Shown: piece after piece, positions 43,163 through 58,300 of the stretch
Position numbering within the stretch: the first letter of the stretch is position 1
Layout of the letters: every line of letters starts with the position of its first letter
DNA from: Cordia subcordata
Taxonomy: Eukaryota; Streptophyta; Magnoliopsida; Boraginales; Cordiaceae
DNA: 64,000 nt
Assembly: GCA_028554755.1 (NCBI GenBank)
Contig: JAPTOF010000037.1
Span: forward strand, 322,431 to 386,430
Reading direction: 5' to 3'
The notes under the pieces: model-generated
Database searches by the model: none
What the model saw: only the letters and a program-made list of their open reading frames with translations
What the model was told of the DNA's origin: nothing
Made by a program: the position numbers and the translations under genes

Positions 43163-46100
43163 GAATGGAAGCCAGCTAGAAGGAAGAACATTGCAAGAAG
43201 AAAAGAGGATGTTGCATCTACCTCTTTACCCTTAAGCACTCGGCCACCCTTCCCAAAGGATGGTAAGCCCTCAAATTCTCTTACACGCATGGCTCACACA
43301 AATAACTTTGTAATCCTTGATGGGAATTTTGAATTAGAAGAAGGTGAATTTGCCAATATGGGAAAGGAAAGTGTTCAAAACAATCAAGCACTTTTGCAAA
43401 ATCAGCAAGGCACAATGGATTTGCAGCTTTTGACTCAACACCTATTCTTCCCAATGATTTTTGTTCTTGGAACATCAGGGGATTCAATTCCCCAAACAAA
43501 CATGATGACGTAAAACTTTTGATTAATAAGCATAAATTGGACATCTTGTGCTTTTTGGAAACAAAGTTAGTTAACTTGGATAGCACTCTTGCCATTGGCT
43601 CTTCCTTCAATAAAATGGGTTTTGAGAATTATGTGGATGAAAAGATTAGGGGTCGGCTTGGCTCTTTTGGAAGCATGATATTAACGTGAAGGTGATTGAC
43701 TCATTTGATCAAGGCATCCTTTGCTTCTTCAAAAACTTAAATCACTCATTCCTTGTGGCCTTCATCTATGGGAGGAATGATACAAATCAAAGAAACAAGC
43801 TTTGGAAGAAGATTTGTCTCTGGAGTACTTGGTGTGAAGATGGATGTTTTTGCCTAATTGCGGACTTTAATGAGGTACTTCATGAAAGGGATGGGTTTAA
43901 CTCATCCACACTCCTAGTAGTGCTTGGAACTTTAAAAATGCATTGCAAATTCAAATATGCATAAAATCAAAGCACTAAGGCCACATTATACTTGGACAAG
44001 CGAAGCTCTAGCTCTCTTTTCTTGGCAAGCGGACTTATGAGCATCGAGAGCATTGTTGGATGAATGCTATGAAGGATACTTTCTTATTGGTGGACACTCA
44101 GGATTTCCGACCATTGCCCACTTATCTTGTTCTCAAATAAGATATGGATCTACACTCCAAAACCTTTCAAATTCGACAATATTTTATCCTCTCATCATGA
44201 CTTTTTGCCTTTCGTTCAAAAACATTAGAGTGCACGGGTTTTGGCACTCCAATGTATATTCTTTTTCAAAAGCAAAGAATCCTCAAGAAGGCTCTCAAAG
44301 AGTTCGACAAGAAGTTTTTTGGCAATATTCCACACAATATTGGTAAGCTTAGAAGCAAACTTGAGGACATTCAAAATGCCATTCTCAATGGTGATCATAA
44401 AACAACTTTGATTTAGAGCAAAAAAACACTCACTCTACATATTAAAGAACTTGAGGCCATTTTTTTTTGCGAGTTAAGAAAGTTTTTATTTCAACGCAAT
44501 TTTGGTACATCCAAATGTTACCCCTCAAACCCAATCAAATGCAAACAATACAAAGAAAAGCACAAAGTTTGAGTGATAGAGCACAAGAAAAAGGGGATTA
44601 CAACACAATAAAAATGAATTATCCTAGCAAAAAAGAAATGACAACTTGAAGTCAATGATTGCATCATGAAGACATTAGAGAAATTCTATGAGTTCTCGGG
44701 TCTCAAAGTAAATTGCAACAAAAGTGATGTTTTTCTTGGAGGCATATCCCAAGAGGTTAAGAAGCTTATCCTTGAAAAACTTGGTTTCAAAGAGGGTTAC
44801 TTCAATTAGATACCTTGGAGTTCCATTGGTAACTAGGAAGCTTCGCAAAGGAGATTGTGGGCCACTTTTACAGAAAATCGATAGAAGAATTGAGCATTGG
44901 ACCACTAAAAGTCTCTCATATGCTGGAAGAGTATTGCTCATTAAGTCAACACTCACACAAATTTGTGCATTTTGGGCAAGTTCACTTCTTCTTCCGAAGG
45001 GCATCATCAAAGAAATTGAGTCAAAGTTTTGTGCATTTCTTTGGAGAGATACGGGAGCGAAAATTGCATGGAGCAATGTTTGTGTTCCATTGGATGAAGG
45101 AGGATTGGGAATCAGATCTTTGGAAGACATCAACAATACTTTCTTCACAAAATTTTTTTGGAGAATGTATGCTTTTCGTGAATCTCTTTGGAGCAAATGG
45201 GTTCATTCAAACTACATTAAGAATGAATCAATTTGGACAATCTCTTGCCCAAATGACTCAAGCTGGATCTTAAAGAAGCTTCTCAATTGCCGAGCTTCAA
45301 CTAGAAGTCATATTTCACATATTCTTGGAGATGGGAGAGCGCACACTTTTGGCTTGATAAATGGCATGACAATGGTACTCTCCTTGAACATTGGAATGGC
45401 ACTTTCAACCATCCACCACCTCATGCAAAGGCACAAGAAATCTTCTCAAATGGCTCTTGGAATTGGCCAATTCAGCTTATGCATATCCCCATCCCAAACG
45501 CTGCCACCGTTGAAAATAGGTTGGATTCTTACTCTTGGAGTCGCTCAAATGATGGGAAACTCTCTTTTAAGCATACTTGGGAGCACTTGCGTAAGCGAAA
45601 AAGAAAGATTGAATGGCACAATGCTGTTTGGTTTAAAAAACACACACCAAAGCATGCTTTTATCACTTGGACTGCAATGCATGATAGGCTCACAACAAAA
45701 TTCAGAATGCTCACTTGGGGTATTGAAATCAACTCCAATTGCATATTTTGCAACTTTGCTTGCGAAACAAGGGACCATCTTTTCTTCCATTGTAGCTTTA
45801 CAAGAAGAATTTGGCAAAGAGGGCTGGAGTTAACATGCATAAAAGATCCACCGACATCATGGAATGAAATCCTCGCTTTCTTTACTCCATACGTTCTTGA
45901 AGGCAATCTCAAAGCTACACTCATCAAGCATTTCTTTGGAGCAACAATTTATTTCATTTGGCTGGAAAGGAACAGTAGACAAATCAACAACGAAGCAAAA
46001 ACGGAAGAGCAAATCTTTTCATCCATCTTCAACCATGTTCGAATTAAATGTTCAATTGGAAAGCTTTTCACTTCTTCTTGTATCAACAAAATCATTTGTA

Positions 46101-46210
46101 AGAATTGGGGAATCGAGGCTATATTAGAATGAGCTTCCCCTTCTTTTGATTCTCATGTACATCTTTTGTAATTAATATAGTGCATTCACTTTTCGCGCAA
46201 AAAAAAAAAA
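43163..46210 (+). repeat. Array unit 8 (3048 bp)
   Basis: This is the first unit with TTTTGCCTAATTGCGG; units 2-5 and 7 have GCTTAATT. A mutation patch at 44573-44650 lies at the 3' end of the antisense insert (start 44460). Frame 44724-45833 (369 codons) runs from the thumb through FFWRMYAF, then into a frame-shifted stretch after AGAGCGCAC. The true C-terminal frame is 45479-46132, to NWGIEAILE, with NNEAKTEEQ in place of SNGAKTEEQ. The tail is 12 A. Confidence 0.94.
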
Positions 46211-49200
46211 GAGAATGGAAGCCAGCTAGAAGGAAGAACATTGCAAGAAGAAAAGAGGATGTTGCATCTACCTCTTTACCCTTAAGCACTCGGCCACCCT
46301 TCCCAAAGGATGGTAAGCCCTCAAATTCTCTTACACGCATGGCTCACACAAATAACTTTGTAATCCTTGATGGGAATTTTGAATTAGAAGAAGGTGAATT
46401 TGCCAATATGGGAAAGGAAAGTGTTCAAAACAATCAAGCACTTTTGCAAAATCAGCAAGGCACAATGGATTTGCAGCTTTTGACTCAACACCTATTCTTC
46501 CCAATGATTTTTGTTCTTGGAACATCGAGATTCAATTCCCCAAACAAACATGATGACGTAAAACTTTTGATTAATAAGCATAAATTGGACATCTTGTGCT
46601 TTTTGGAAACAAAGTTAGTTAACTTGGATAGCACTCTTGCCATTGGCTCTTCCTTCAATAAAATGGGTTTTGAGAATTATGTGGATGAAAAGATTAGGGG
46701 TCGGCTTGGCTCTTTTGGAAGCATGATATTAACGTGAAGGTGATTGACTCATTTGATCAAGGCATCCTTTGCTTCTTCAAAAACTTAAATCACTCATTCC
46801 TTGTGGCCTTCATCTATGGGAGGAATGATACAAATCAAAGAAACAAGCTTTGGAAGAAGATTTGTCTCTGGAGTACTTGGTGTGAAGATGGATGTTTTTG
46901 CCTAATTGCGGACTTTAATGAGGTACTTCATGAAAGGGATGGGTTTAACTCATCCACACTCCCTAGTAGTGCTTGGAACTTTAAAAAATGCATTGCAAAT
47001 TCAAATATGCATAAAATCAAAGCACTAAGGCCACATTATACTTGGACAAGCGAAGCTCTAGCTCTCTTTTCTTGGCAAGCGGACTTATGAGCATCGAGGA
47101 GCATTGTTGGATGAATGCTATGAAGGATACTTTCTTATTGGTGGACACTCAGGATTTCCGACCATTGCCCACTTATCATGTTCTCAAATAAGATATGGAA
47201 CTCCACTCCAAAACCTTTCAAATTCGACAATATTTCATCCTCTCATCATGACTTTTTGCCTTTCGTTCAAAAACATTAGAGTGCACGGGTTTTGGCACTC
47301 CAATGTATATTCTTTTTCAAAAGCAAAGAATCCTCAAGAAGGCTCTCAAAGAGTTCGACAAGAAGTTTTTTGGCAATATTCCACACAATATTGGTAAGCT
47401 TAGAAGCAAACTTGAGGACATTCAAAATGCCATTCTCAATGGTGATCATAAAACAACTTTGATTTAGAGCAAAAAAACACTCACTCTACATATTAAAGAA
47501 CTTGAGGCCATTTTTTTTTGCGAGTTAAGAAAGTTTTTATTTCAACGCAATTTTGGTACATCCAAATGTTACCCCTCAAACCCAATCAAATGCAAACAAT
47601 ACAAAGAAAAGCACAAAGTTTGAGGGGTAGAGCACAAGAAAAAGGGGTTGACAACCCATAACAAATGAAATAACCTAGCATCAAAAAAGTGACAACTTGA
47701 AGTCAATGATTGCATCATGAAGACAATAGAGAAATTCTATGAGTTCGCGGCTCTCAAAGTAAATTGCAACAAAAGTGATGTTTTTCTTGGAGGCATATCC
47801 CAAGAGGATAAGAAGCTTATCCTTGAAAAACTAGGTATCAAAGAGGGGTTACTTCCAATTAGATACCTTGGAGTTCCATTGGTAACTAGGAAGCTTCGCA
47901 CAGGAGATTGTGGGCCACTTTTACAGAAAATCGATAGAAGAATTGAGCATTGGACCACTAAAAGTCTCTCATATGCTGGAAGAGTATTGCTCATTAAGTC
48001 AACACTCACACAAATTTGTGCATTTTGGGCAAGTTCACTTCTTCTTCGAAGGGCATCATCAAAGAAATTGAGTCAAAGTTTTGTGCATTTCTTTGGAGAG
48101 ATCTGAGCAAAACTTGCATGGAGCAATGTTTGTGTTCCATTGGATGAAGGAGGATTGGGAATTAGATCTTTGGAAGACATCAACAATACTTTCTTCACAA
48201 AATTTTTTTGGAGAATGTATGCTTTTCGTGAATCTCTTTGGAGCAAATGGGTTCATTCAAACTACATTAAGAATGAATCAATTTGGACAATCTCTTGCCC
48301 AAATGACTCAAGCTGGATCTTAAAGAAGCTTCTCAATTGCCGAGCTTCAACTAGAAGTCATATTTCACATATTCTTGGAGATGGGAGAGCGCACACTTTT
48401 GGCTTGATAAATGGCATGACAATGGTACTCTCCTTGAACATTGGAATGGCACTTTCAACCATCCACCACCTCATGCAAAGGCACAAGAAATCTTCTCAAA
48501 TGGCTCTTGGAATTGGCCAATTCAGCTTATGCATATCCCCATCCCAAACGCTGCCACCGTTGAAAATAGGTTGGATTCTTACTCTTGGAGTCGCTCAAAT
48601 GATGGGAAATTCTCTTTTAAGCATACTTGGGGGCACTTGCGTAAGCGAAAAAGAAAGATTGAATGGCACAATGCTGTTTGGTTTAAAAACCACACACCAA
48701 AGCATGCTTTTATCACTTGGACTGCAATGCATGATAGGCTCACAACAAAATTCAGAATGCTCACTTGGGGTATTGAAATCAACTCCAATTGCATATTTTG
48801 CAACTTTGCTTGCGAAACAAGGGACCATCTTTTCTTCCATTGTAGCTTTACAAGAAGAATTTGGCAAAGAGGGCTGGAGTTAACATGCATAAAAGATCCA
48901 CCGACATCATGGAATGAAATCCTCGCTTTCTTTACTCCATACGTTCTTGAAGGCAATCTCAAAGCTACACTCATCAAGCATTTCTTTGGAGCAACAATTT
49001 ATTTCATTTGGCTGGAAAGGAACAGTAGACAATTCAGCAACGGAGCAAAAACGGAAGAGCAAATCTTTTCATCCATGTTCGAATTAAATGTTCAATTGGA
49101 AAGCTTTTCACTTCTTCTTGTATCAACAAAATCATTTGTAAGAATTGGGGAATCGAGGCTATATTAGAATGAGCTTCCCCTTCTTTTGATTCTCATGTAC

Positions 49201-49250
49201 ATCTTTTGTAATTAATATAGTGCATTCACTTTTCGCGCAAAAAAAAAAAA
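46211..49250 (+). repeat. Array unit 9 (3040 bp), shortest complete unit
   Basis: The junction ORF 46180-46737 is open (185 codons, like unit 5). GCCTAATT is shared with unit 8. The thumb region is changed at about 47630-47840 (FAALKVN, QEDKKL, GIKEG, RKLRTGD) but has regained the full GAGGGGTTACTTCC. It has AGAGCGCAC and GGGGGCAC. ORF2 loses 9 bases near 49077 (SSMFELN for SSIFNHVRIKC), which shifts the last 30 codons. The insert starts at 47511. The tail is 12 A. Confidence 0.94.
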
Positions 49251-52200
49251 GGGAATGGAAGCCAGCTAGAAGGAAGAACATTGCAAGAAGAAAAGAGGAT
49301 GTTGCATCTACCTCTTTACCCTTAAGCACTCGGCCACCCTTCCCAAAGGATGGTAAGCCCTCAAATTCTCTTACACGCATGGCTCACACAAATAACTTTG
49401 TAATCCTTGATGGGAATTTTGAATTAGAAGAAGGTGAATTTGCCAATATGGGAAAGGAAAGTGTTCAAAACAATCAAGCACTTTTGCAAAATCAGCAAGG
49501 CACAATGGATTTGCAGCTTTTGACTCAACACCTATTCTTCCCAATGATTTTTGTTCTTGGAACATCAGGGGATTCAATTCCCCAAACAAACATGATGACG
49601 TAAAACTTTTGATTAATAAGCATAAATTGGACATCTTGTGCTTTTTGGAAACAAAGTTAGTTAACTTGGATAGCACTCTTGCCATTGGCTCTTCCTTCAA
49701 TAAAATGGGTTTTGAGAATTATGTGGATGAAAAGATTAGGGGTCGGCTTGGCTCTTTTGGAAGCATGATATTAACGTGAAGGTGATTGACTCATTTGATC
49801 AAGGCATCCTTTGCTTCTTCAAAAACTTAAATCACTCATTCCTTGTGGCCTTCATCTATGGGAGGAATGATACAAATCAAAGAAACAAGCTTTGGAAGAA
49901 GATTTGTCTCTGGAGTACTTGGTGTGAAGATGGATGTTTTTGTAATTGCGGACTTTAATGAGGTACTTCATGAAAGGGATGGGTTTAACTCATCCACACT
50001 CCTAGTAGTGCTTGGAACTTTAAAAAATGCATTGCAAATTCAAATATGCATAAAATCAAAGCACTAAGGCCACATTATACTTGGACAAGCCGAAGCTCTA
50101 GCTCTCTTTTCTTGGCAAGCAGACTTATGAGCATCGAGGAGCATGTTGGATGAATGCTATGAAGGATACTTTCTTATTGGTGGACACTCAGGATTTCCGA
50201 CCATTGCCCACTTATCATGTTCTCAAATAAGATATGGAACTCCACTCCAAAACCTTTCAAATTCGACAATATTTCATCCTCTCTTCATGACTTTTTGCCT
50301 TTCGTTCAAAAACATTAGAGTGCACGGGTTTTGGCACTCCAATGTATATTCTTTTTCAAAAGCAAAGAATCCTCAAGAAGGCTCTCAAAGAGTTCGACAA
50401 GAAGTTTTTTGGCAATATTCCACACAATATTGGTAAGCTTAGAAGCAAACTTGAGGACATTCAAAATGCCATTCTCAATGGTGATCATAAAACAACTTTG
50501 ATTTAGAGCAAAAAAACACTCACTCTACATATTAAAGAACTTGAGGCCATTTTTTTTTGCGAGTTAAGAAAGTTTTTATTTCAACGCAATTTTGGTACAT
50601 CCAAATGTTACCCCTCAAACCCAATCAAATGCAAACAATACAAAGAAAAGCACAAAGTTTGAGGGGTAGAGCAAAAGAAAAAGGGGGTTACAACCCATTA
50701 CAAATGAATTTTCCTAGCATAAAAGAAGTGACAACTTGAAGTCAAGATTGCATCATGAAGACATTAGAGAAATTCTATGAGTTCTCGGGTCTCAAAGTAA
50801 ATTGCAACAAAAGTGATGTTTTTCTTGGAGGCATATCCCAAGAGGTTAAGAAGCTTATCCTTGAAAAACTTGGTTTCAAAGAGGGTTACTTCAATTAGAT
50901 ACCTTGGAGTTCCATTGGTAACTAGGAAGCTTCAAAGGAGATTGTGGGCCACTTTTACAGAAAATCGATAGAAGAATTGAGCATTGGACCACTAAAAGTC
51001 TCTCATATGCTGGAAGAGTATTGCTCATTAAGTCAACACTCACACAAATTTGTGCATTTTGGGCAAGTTCACTTCTTCTTCGAAGGGCATCATCAAAGAA
51101 ATTGAGTCAAAGTTTTGTGCATTTCTTTGGAGAGATCTGAGAGCAAAACTTGCATGGAGCAATGTTTGTGTTCCATTGGATGAAGGAGGATTGGGAATTA
51201 GATCTTTGGAAGACATCAACAATACTTTCTTCACAAAATTTTTTTGGAGAATGTATGCTTTTCGTGAATCTCTTTGGAGCAAATGGGTTCATTCAAACTA
51301 CATTAAGAATGAATCAATTTGGACAATCTCTTGCCCAAATGACTCAAGCTGGATCTTAAAGAAGCTTCTCAATTGCAGAGCTTCAACTAGAAGTCATATT
51401 TCACATATTCTTGGAGATGGGAGAGACGCACACTTTTGGCTTGATAAATGGCATGACAATGGTACTCTCCTTGAACATTGGAATGGCACTTTCAACCATC
51501 CACCACCTCATGCAAAGGCACAAGAAATCTTCTCAAATGGCTCTTGGAATTGGCCAATTCAGCTTATGCATATCCCCATCCCAAACGCTGCCACCGTTGA
51601 AAATAGGTTGGATTCTTACTCTTGGAGTCGCTCAAATGATGGGAAACTCTCTTTTAAGCATACTTGGGAGCACTTGCGTAAGCGAAAAAGAAAGATTGAA
51701 TGGCACAATGCTGTTTGGTTTAAAAACCCCACACACCAAAGCATGCTTTTATCACTTGGACTGCAATGCATGATAGGCTCACAACAAAATTCAGAATGCT
51801 CACTTGGGGTATTGAAATCAACTCCAATTGCATATTTTGCAACTTTGCTTGCGAAACAAGGGACCATCTTTTCTTCCATTGTAGCTTTACAAGAAGAATT
51901 TGGCAAAGAGGGCTGGAGTTAACATGCATAAAAGATCCACCGACATCATGGAATGAAATCCTCGCTTTCTTTACTCCATACGTTCTTGAAGGCAATCTCA
52001 AAGCTACACTCATCAAGCATTTCTTTGGAGCAACAATTTATTTCATTTGGCTGGAAAGGAACAGTAGACAATTCAACAACGGAGCAAAAACGGAAGAGCA
52101 AATCTTTTCATCCATCTTCAACCATGTTCGAATTAAATGTTCAATTGGAAAGCTTTTCACTTCTTCTTGTATCAACAAAATCATTTGTAAGAATTGGGGA

Positions 52201-52297
52201 ATCGAGGCTATATTAGAATGAGCTTCCCCTTCTTTTGATTCTCATGTACATCTTTTGTAATTAATATAGTGCATTCACTTTTCGCGCAAAAAAAAAA
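49251..52297 (+). repeat. Array unit 10 (3047 bp)
   Basis: This is the first unit with TTTTTGTAATTGCGG, a three-base loss also in units 12-14. Two extra bases in TTTAAAAACCCCACACACC shift the C-terminal frame into 51766-52221; before it, 51050-51922 is open for 290 codons. The thumb is damaged by the loss at AAGCTTCAAAGG. The insert starts at 50550. The tail is 10 A, the shortest in the array. Confidence 0.94.
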
Positions 52298-55200
52298 GGG
52301 AATGGAAGCCAGCTAGAAGGAAGAACATTGCAAGAAGAAAAGAGGATGTTGCATCTACCTCTTTACCCTTAAGCACTCGGCCACCCTTCCCAAAGGATGG
52401 TAAGCCCTCAAATTCTCTTACACGCATGGCTCACACAAATAACTTTGTAATCCTTGATGGGAATTTTGAATTAGAAGAAGGTGAATTTGCCAATATGGGA
52501 AAGGAAAGTGTTCAAAACAATCAAGCACTTTTGCAAAATCAGCAAGGCACAATGGATTTGCAGCTTTTGACTCAACACCTATTCTTCCCAATGATTTTTG
52601 TTCTTGGAACATCGAGATTCAATTCCCCAAACAAACATGATGACGTAAAACTTTTGATTAATAAGCATAAATTGGACATCTTGTGCTTTTTGGAAACAAA
52701 GTTAGTTAACTTGGATAGCACTCTTGCCATTGGCTCTTCCTTCAATAAAATGGGTTTTGAGAATTATGTGGATGAAAAGATTAGGGGTCGGCTTGGCTCT
52801 TTTGGAAGCATGATATTAACGTGAAGGTGATTGACTCATTTGATCAAGGCATCCTTTGCTTCTTCAAAAACTTAAATCACTCATTCCTTGTGGCCTTCAT
52901 CTATGGGAGGAATGATACAAATCAAAGAAACAAGCTTTGGAAGAAGATTTGTCTCTGGAGTACTTGGTGTGAAGATGGATGTTTTTGCCTAATTGCGGAC
53001 TTTAATGAGGTACTTCATGAAAGGGATGGGTTTAACTCATCCACACTCCTAGTAGTGCTTGGAACTTTAAAAATGCATTGCAAATTCAAATATGCATAAA
53101 ATCAAAGCACTAAGGCCACATTATATACTTGGACAAGCCGAAGCTCTAGCTCTCTTTTCTTGGCAAGCAGACTTATGAGCATCGAGAGCATGTTGGATGA
53201 ATGCTATGAAGGATACTTTCTTATTGGTGGACACTCAGGATTTCCGACCATTGCCCACTTATCATGTTCTCAAATAAGATATGGAACTCCACTCCAAAAC
53301 CTTTCAAATTCGACAATATTTCATCCTCTCATCATGACTTTTTGCCTTTCGTTCAAAAACATTAGAGTGCACGGGTTTTGGCACTCCAATGTATATTCTT
53401 TTTCAAAAGCAAAGAATCCTCAAGAAGGCTCTCAAAGAGTTCGACAAGAAGTTTTTTGGCAATATTCCACACAATATTGGTAAGCTTAGAAGCAAACTTG
53501 AGGACATTCAAAATGCCATTCTCAATGGTGATCATAAAACAACTTTGATTTAGAGCAAAAAAACACTCACTCTACATATTAAAGAACTTGAGGCCATTTT
53601 TTTTTGCGAGTTAAGAAAGTTTTTATTTCAACGCAATTTTGGTACATCCAAATGTTACCCCTCAAACCCAATCAAATGCAAACAATACAAAGAAAAGCAC
53701 AAAGTTTGAGGGTAGAGCAAAAGAAAAAGGGGTTACAACCCATTACAAATGAATTTTCCTAGCATAAAAGAAGTGACAACTTGAAGTCAATGATTGCATC
53801 ATGAAGACATTAGAGAAATTCTATGAGTTCTCGGGTCTCAAAGTAAATTGCAACAAAAGTGATGTTTTTCTTGGAGGCATATCCCAAGAGGTTAAGAAGC
53901 TTATCCTTGAAAAACTTGGTTTCAAAGAGGGTTACTTCAATTAGATACCTTGGAGTTCCATTGGTAACTAGGAAGCTTCGCAAAGGAGATTGTGGGCCAC
54001 TTTTACAGAAAATCGATAGAAGAATTGAGCATTGGACCACTAAAAGTCTCTCATATGCTGGAAGAGTATTGCTCATTAAGTCAACACTCACACAAATTTG
54101 TGCATTTTGGGCAAGTTCACTTCTTCTTACGAAGGGCATCATCAAAGAAATTGAGTCAAAGTTTTGTGCATTTCTTTGGAGAGATACGTGAGCAAAAATT
54201 GCATGGAGCAATGTTTGTGTTCCATTGGATGAAGGAGGATTGGGAATTAGATCTTTGGAAGACATCAACAATACTTTCTTCACAAAATTTTTTTGGAGAA
54301 TGTATGCTTTTCGTGAATCTCTTTGGAGCAAATGGGTTCATTCAAACTACATTAAGAATGAATCAATTTGGACAATCTCTTGCCCAAATGACTCAAGCTG
54401 GATCTTAAAGAAGCTTCTCAATTGCCGAGCTTCAACTAGAAGTCATATTTCACATATTCTTGGAGATGGGAGAGACGCACACTTTTGGCTTGATAAATGG
54501 CATGACAATGGTACTCTCCTTGAACATTGGAATGGCACTTTCAACCATCCACCACCTCATGCAAAGGCACAAGAAATCTTCTCAAATGGCTCTTGGAATT
54601 GGCCAATTCAGCTTATGCATATCCCCATCCCAAACGCTGCCACCGTTGAAAATAGGTTGGATTCTTACTCTTGGAGTCGCTCAAATGATGGGAAACTCTC
54701 TTTTAAGCATACTTGGGAGCACTTGCGTAAGCGAAAAAGAAAGATTGAATGGCACAATGCTGTTTGGTTTAAAACCACACACCAAAGCATGCTTTTATCA
54801 CTTGGACTGCAATGCATGATAGGCTCACAACAAAATTCAGAATGCTCACTTGGGGTATTGAAATCAACTCCAATTGCATATTTTGCAACTTTGCTTGCGA
54901 AACAAGGGACCATCTTTTCTTCCATTGTAGCTTTACAAGAAGAATTTGGCAAAGAGGGCTGGAGTTAACATGCATAAAAGATCCACCGACATCATGGAAT
55001 GAAATCCTCGCTTTCTTTACTCCATACGTTCTTGAAGGCAATCTCAAAGCTACACTCATCAAGCATTTCTTTGGAGCAACAATTTATTTCATTTGGCTGG
55101 AAAGGAACAGTAGACAATTCAACAGCGGAGCAAAAGCGGAAGAGCAAATCTTTTCATCCATCTTCAACCATGTTGAATTAAATGTTCAATTGGAAAGCTT

Positions 55201-55345
55201 TTCACTTCTTCTTGTATCAACAAAATCATTTGTAAGAATTGGGGAATCGAGGCTATATTAGAATGAGCTTCCCCTTCTTTTGATTCTCATGTACATCTTT
55301 TGTAATTAATATAGTTCATTCACTTTTCGCTCAAAAAAAAAAAAA
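52298..55345 (+). repeat. Array unit 11 (3048 bp)
   Basis: It has GCCTAATT, like units 8 and 9, although unit 10 between them has GTAATT, so variant order is not strictly collinear. GAACATCGAGATTC is shared with units 5 and 9. A private TATATACTTGG duplication of TA lies at about 53125. The TTTAAAACC one-base loss splits the C-terminus into 54225-54968 and 54812-55261. The last base of the box is changed (TTCGCTCAAA). The insert starts at 53597. The tail is 13 A. Confidence 0.94.
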
Positions 55346-58300
55346 TGTAATGGAAGCCAGCTAGAAGGAAGAACATTGCAAGAAGAAAAGAGGATGTTGC
55401 ATCTACCTCTTTACCCTTAAGCACTCGGCCACCCTTCCCAAAGGATGGTAAGCCCTCAAATTCTCTTACACGCATGGCTCACACAAATAACTTTGTAATC
55501 CTTGATGGGAATTTTGAATTAGAAGAAGGTGAATTTGCCAATATGGGAAAGGAAAGTGTTCAAAACAATCAAGCACTTTTGCAAAATCAGCAAGGCACAA
55601 TGGATTTGCAGCTTTTGACTCAACACCTATTCTTCCCAATGATTTTTGTTCTTGGAACATCCGGGGATTCAATTCCCCAAACAAACATGATGACGTAAAA
55701 CTTTTGATTAATAAGCATAAATTGGACATCTTGTGCTTTTTGGAAACAAAGTTAGTTAACTTGGATAGCACTCTTGCCATTGGCTCTTCCTTCAATAAAA
55801 TGGGTTTTGAGAATTATGTGGATGAAAAGATTAGGGGTCGGCTTGGCTCTTTTGGAAGCATGATATTAACGTGAAGGTGATTGACTCATTTGATCAAGGC
55901 ATCCTTTGCTTCTTCAAAAACTTAAATCACTCATTCCTTGTGGCCTTCATCTATGGGAGGAATGATACAAATCAAAGAAACAAGCTTTGGAAGAAGATTT
56001 GTCTCTGGAGTACTTGGTGTGAAGATGGATGTTTTTGTAATTGCGGACTTTAATGAGTTACTTCATGAAAGTGATAGGTTTAACTCATACACAATTCCTA
56101 GTAGCTGTTGGAACTTTAAAAAATGCATTGCAAATTCAAATATGCATAAACTCAAAGCACTAAGGCCACATTATACTTGGACAAGCCGAAGCTCTAGCTC
56201 TCTTTTCTTGGCAAGCAGACTTAACAGAGAATCGGGGAACGACTGTTGGATGAATGCTATGTAGGCTACTTTCGTATTGGTGGACACTCAGGATTTCCGA
56301 CCATTGCCCACTTATCATGTTCTCAAATAAGATATGGAACTCCACTCCAAAACCTTTCAAATTCGACAATATTTCATCCTCTCATCATGACTTTTTGCCT
56401 TTCGTTCAAAAACATTAGAGTGCACGGGTTTTGGCACTCCAATGTATATTCTTTTTCAAAAGCAAAGAATCCTCAAGAAGGCTCTCAAAGAGTTCGACAA
56501 GAAGTTTTTTGGCAATATTCCACACAATATTGGTAAGCTTAGAAGCAAACTTGAGGACATTCAAAATGCCATTCTCAATGGTGATCATAAAACAACTTTG
56601 ATTTAGAGCAAAAAAACACTCACTCTACATATTAAAGAACTTGAGGCCATTTTTTTTTGCGAGTTAAGAAAGTTTTTATTTCAACGCAATTTTGGTACAT
56701 CCAAATGTTACCCCTCAAACCCAATCAAATGCAAACAATACAAAGAAAAGCACAAAGTTTGAGGGTTAGAGCAAAAGAAAAAGGTGGTTACAACCCATTA
56801 CAAATGAATTTTCCTAGCATAAAAGAAGTGACAACTTGAAGTCAACTGATTGCATCATGAAGACATTAGAGAAATTCTATGAGTTCTCGGGTCTCAAAGT
56901 AAATTGCAACAAAAGTGATGTTTTTCTTGGAGGCATATCCCAAGAGGTTAAGAAGCTTATCCTTGAAAAACTTGGTTTCAAAGAGGGTTACTTCAATTAG
57001 ATACCTTGGAGTTCCATTGGTAACTAGGAAGCTTCAAAGGAGATTGTGGGCCACTTTTACAGAAAATCGATAGAAGAATTGAGCATTGGACCACTAAAAG
57101 TCTCTCATATGCTGGAAGAGTATTGCTCATTAAGTCAACACTCACACAAATTTGTGCATTTTGGGCAAGTTCACTTCTTCTTCGAAGGGCATCATCAAAG
57201 AAATTGAGTCAAAGTTTTGTGCATTTCTTTGGAGAGATCTGAGAACAAAAATTGCATGGAGCAATGTTTGTGTTCCATTGGATGAAGGAGGATTGGGAAT
57301 CAGATCTTTGGAAGACATCAACAATACTTTCTTCACAAAATTTTTTTGGAGAATGTATGCTTTTCGTGAATCTCTTTGGAGCAAATGGGTTCATTCAAAC
57401 TACATTGAGAATGAATCAATTTGGACAATCTCTTGCCCAAATGACTCAAGCTGGATCTTAAAGAAGCTTCTCAATTGCCGAGCTTCAACTAGAAGTCATA
57501 TTTCACATATTCTTGGAGATGGGAGAGACGCACACTTTTGGCTTGATAAATGGCATGACAATGGTACTCTCCTTGAACATTGGAATGGCACTTTCAACCA
57601 TCCACCACCTCATGCAAAGGCACAAGAAATCTTCTCAAATGGCTCTTGGAATTGGCCAATTCAGCTTATGCATATCCCCATCCCAAACGCTGCCACCGTT
57701 GAAAATAGGTTGGATTCTTACTCTTGGAGTCGCTCAAATGATGGGAAACTCTCTTTTAAGCATACTTGGGAGCACTTGCGTAAGCGAAAAAGAAAGATTG
57801 AATGGCACAATGCTGTTTGGTTTAAAACCACACACCAAAGCATGCTTTTATCACTTGGACTGCAATGCATGATAGGCTCACAACAAAATTCAGAATGCTC
57901 ACTTGGGGTATTGAAATCAACTCCAATTGCATATTTTGCAACTTTGCTTGCGAAACAAGGGACCATCTTTTCTTCCATTGTAGCTTTACAAGAAGAATTT
58001 GGCAAAGAGGGCTGGAGTTAACATGCATAAAAGATCCACCGACATCATGGAATGAAATCCTCGCTTTCTTTACTCCATACGTTCTTGAAGGCAATCTCAA
58101 AGCTACACTCATCAAGCATTTCTTTGGAGCAACAATTTATTTCATTTGGCTGGAAAGGAACAGTAGACAATTCAACAGCGGAGCAAAAGCGGAAGAGCAA
58201 ATCTTTTAATCAATCTTCAACCTTTTTGTAATTAAATGTTCAATTGGAAAGCTTTTCACTTCTTCTTGTATCAACAAAATCATTTGTAAGAATTGGGGAA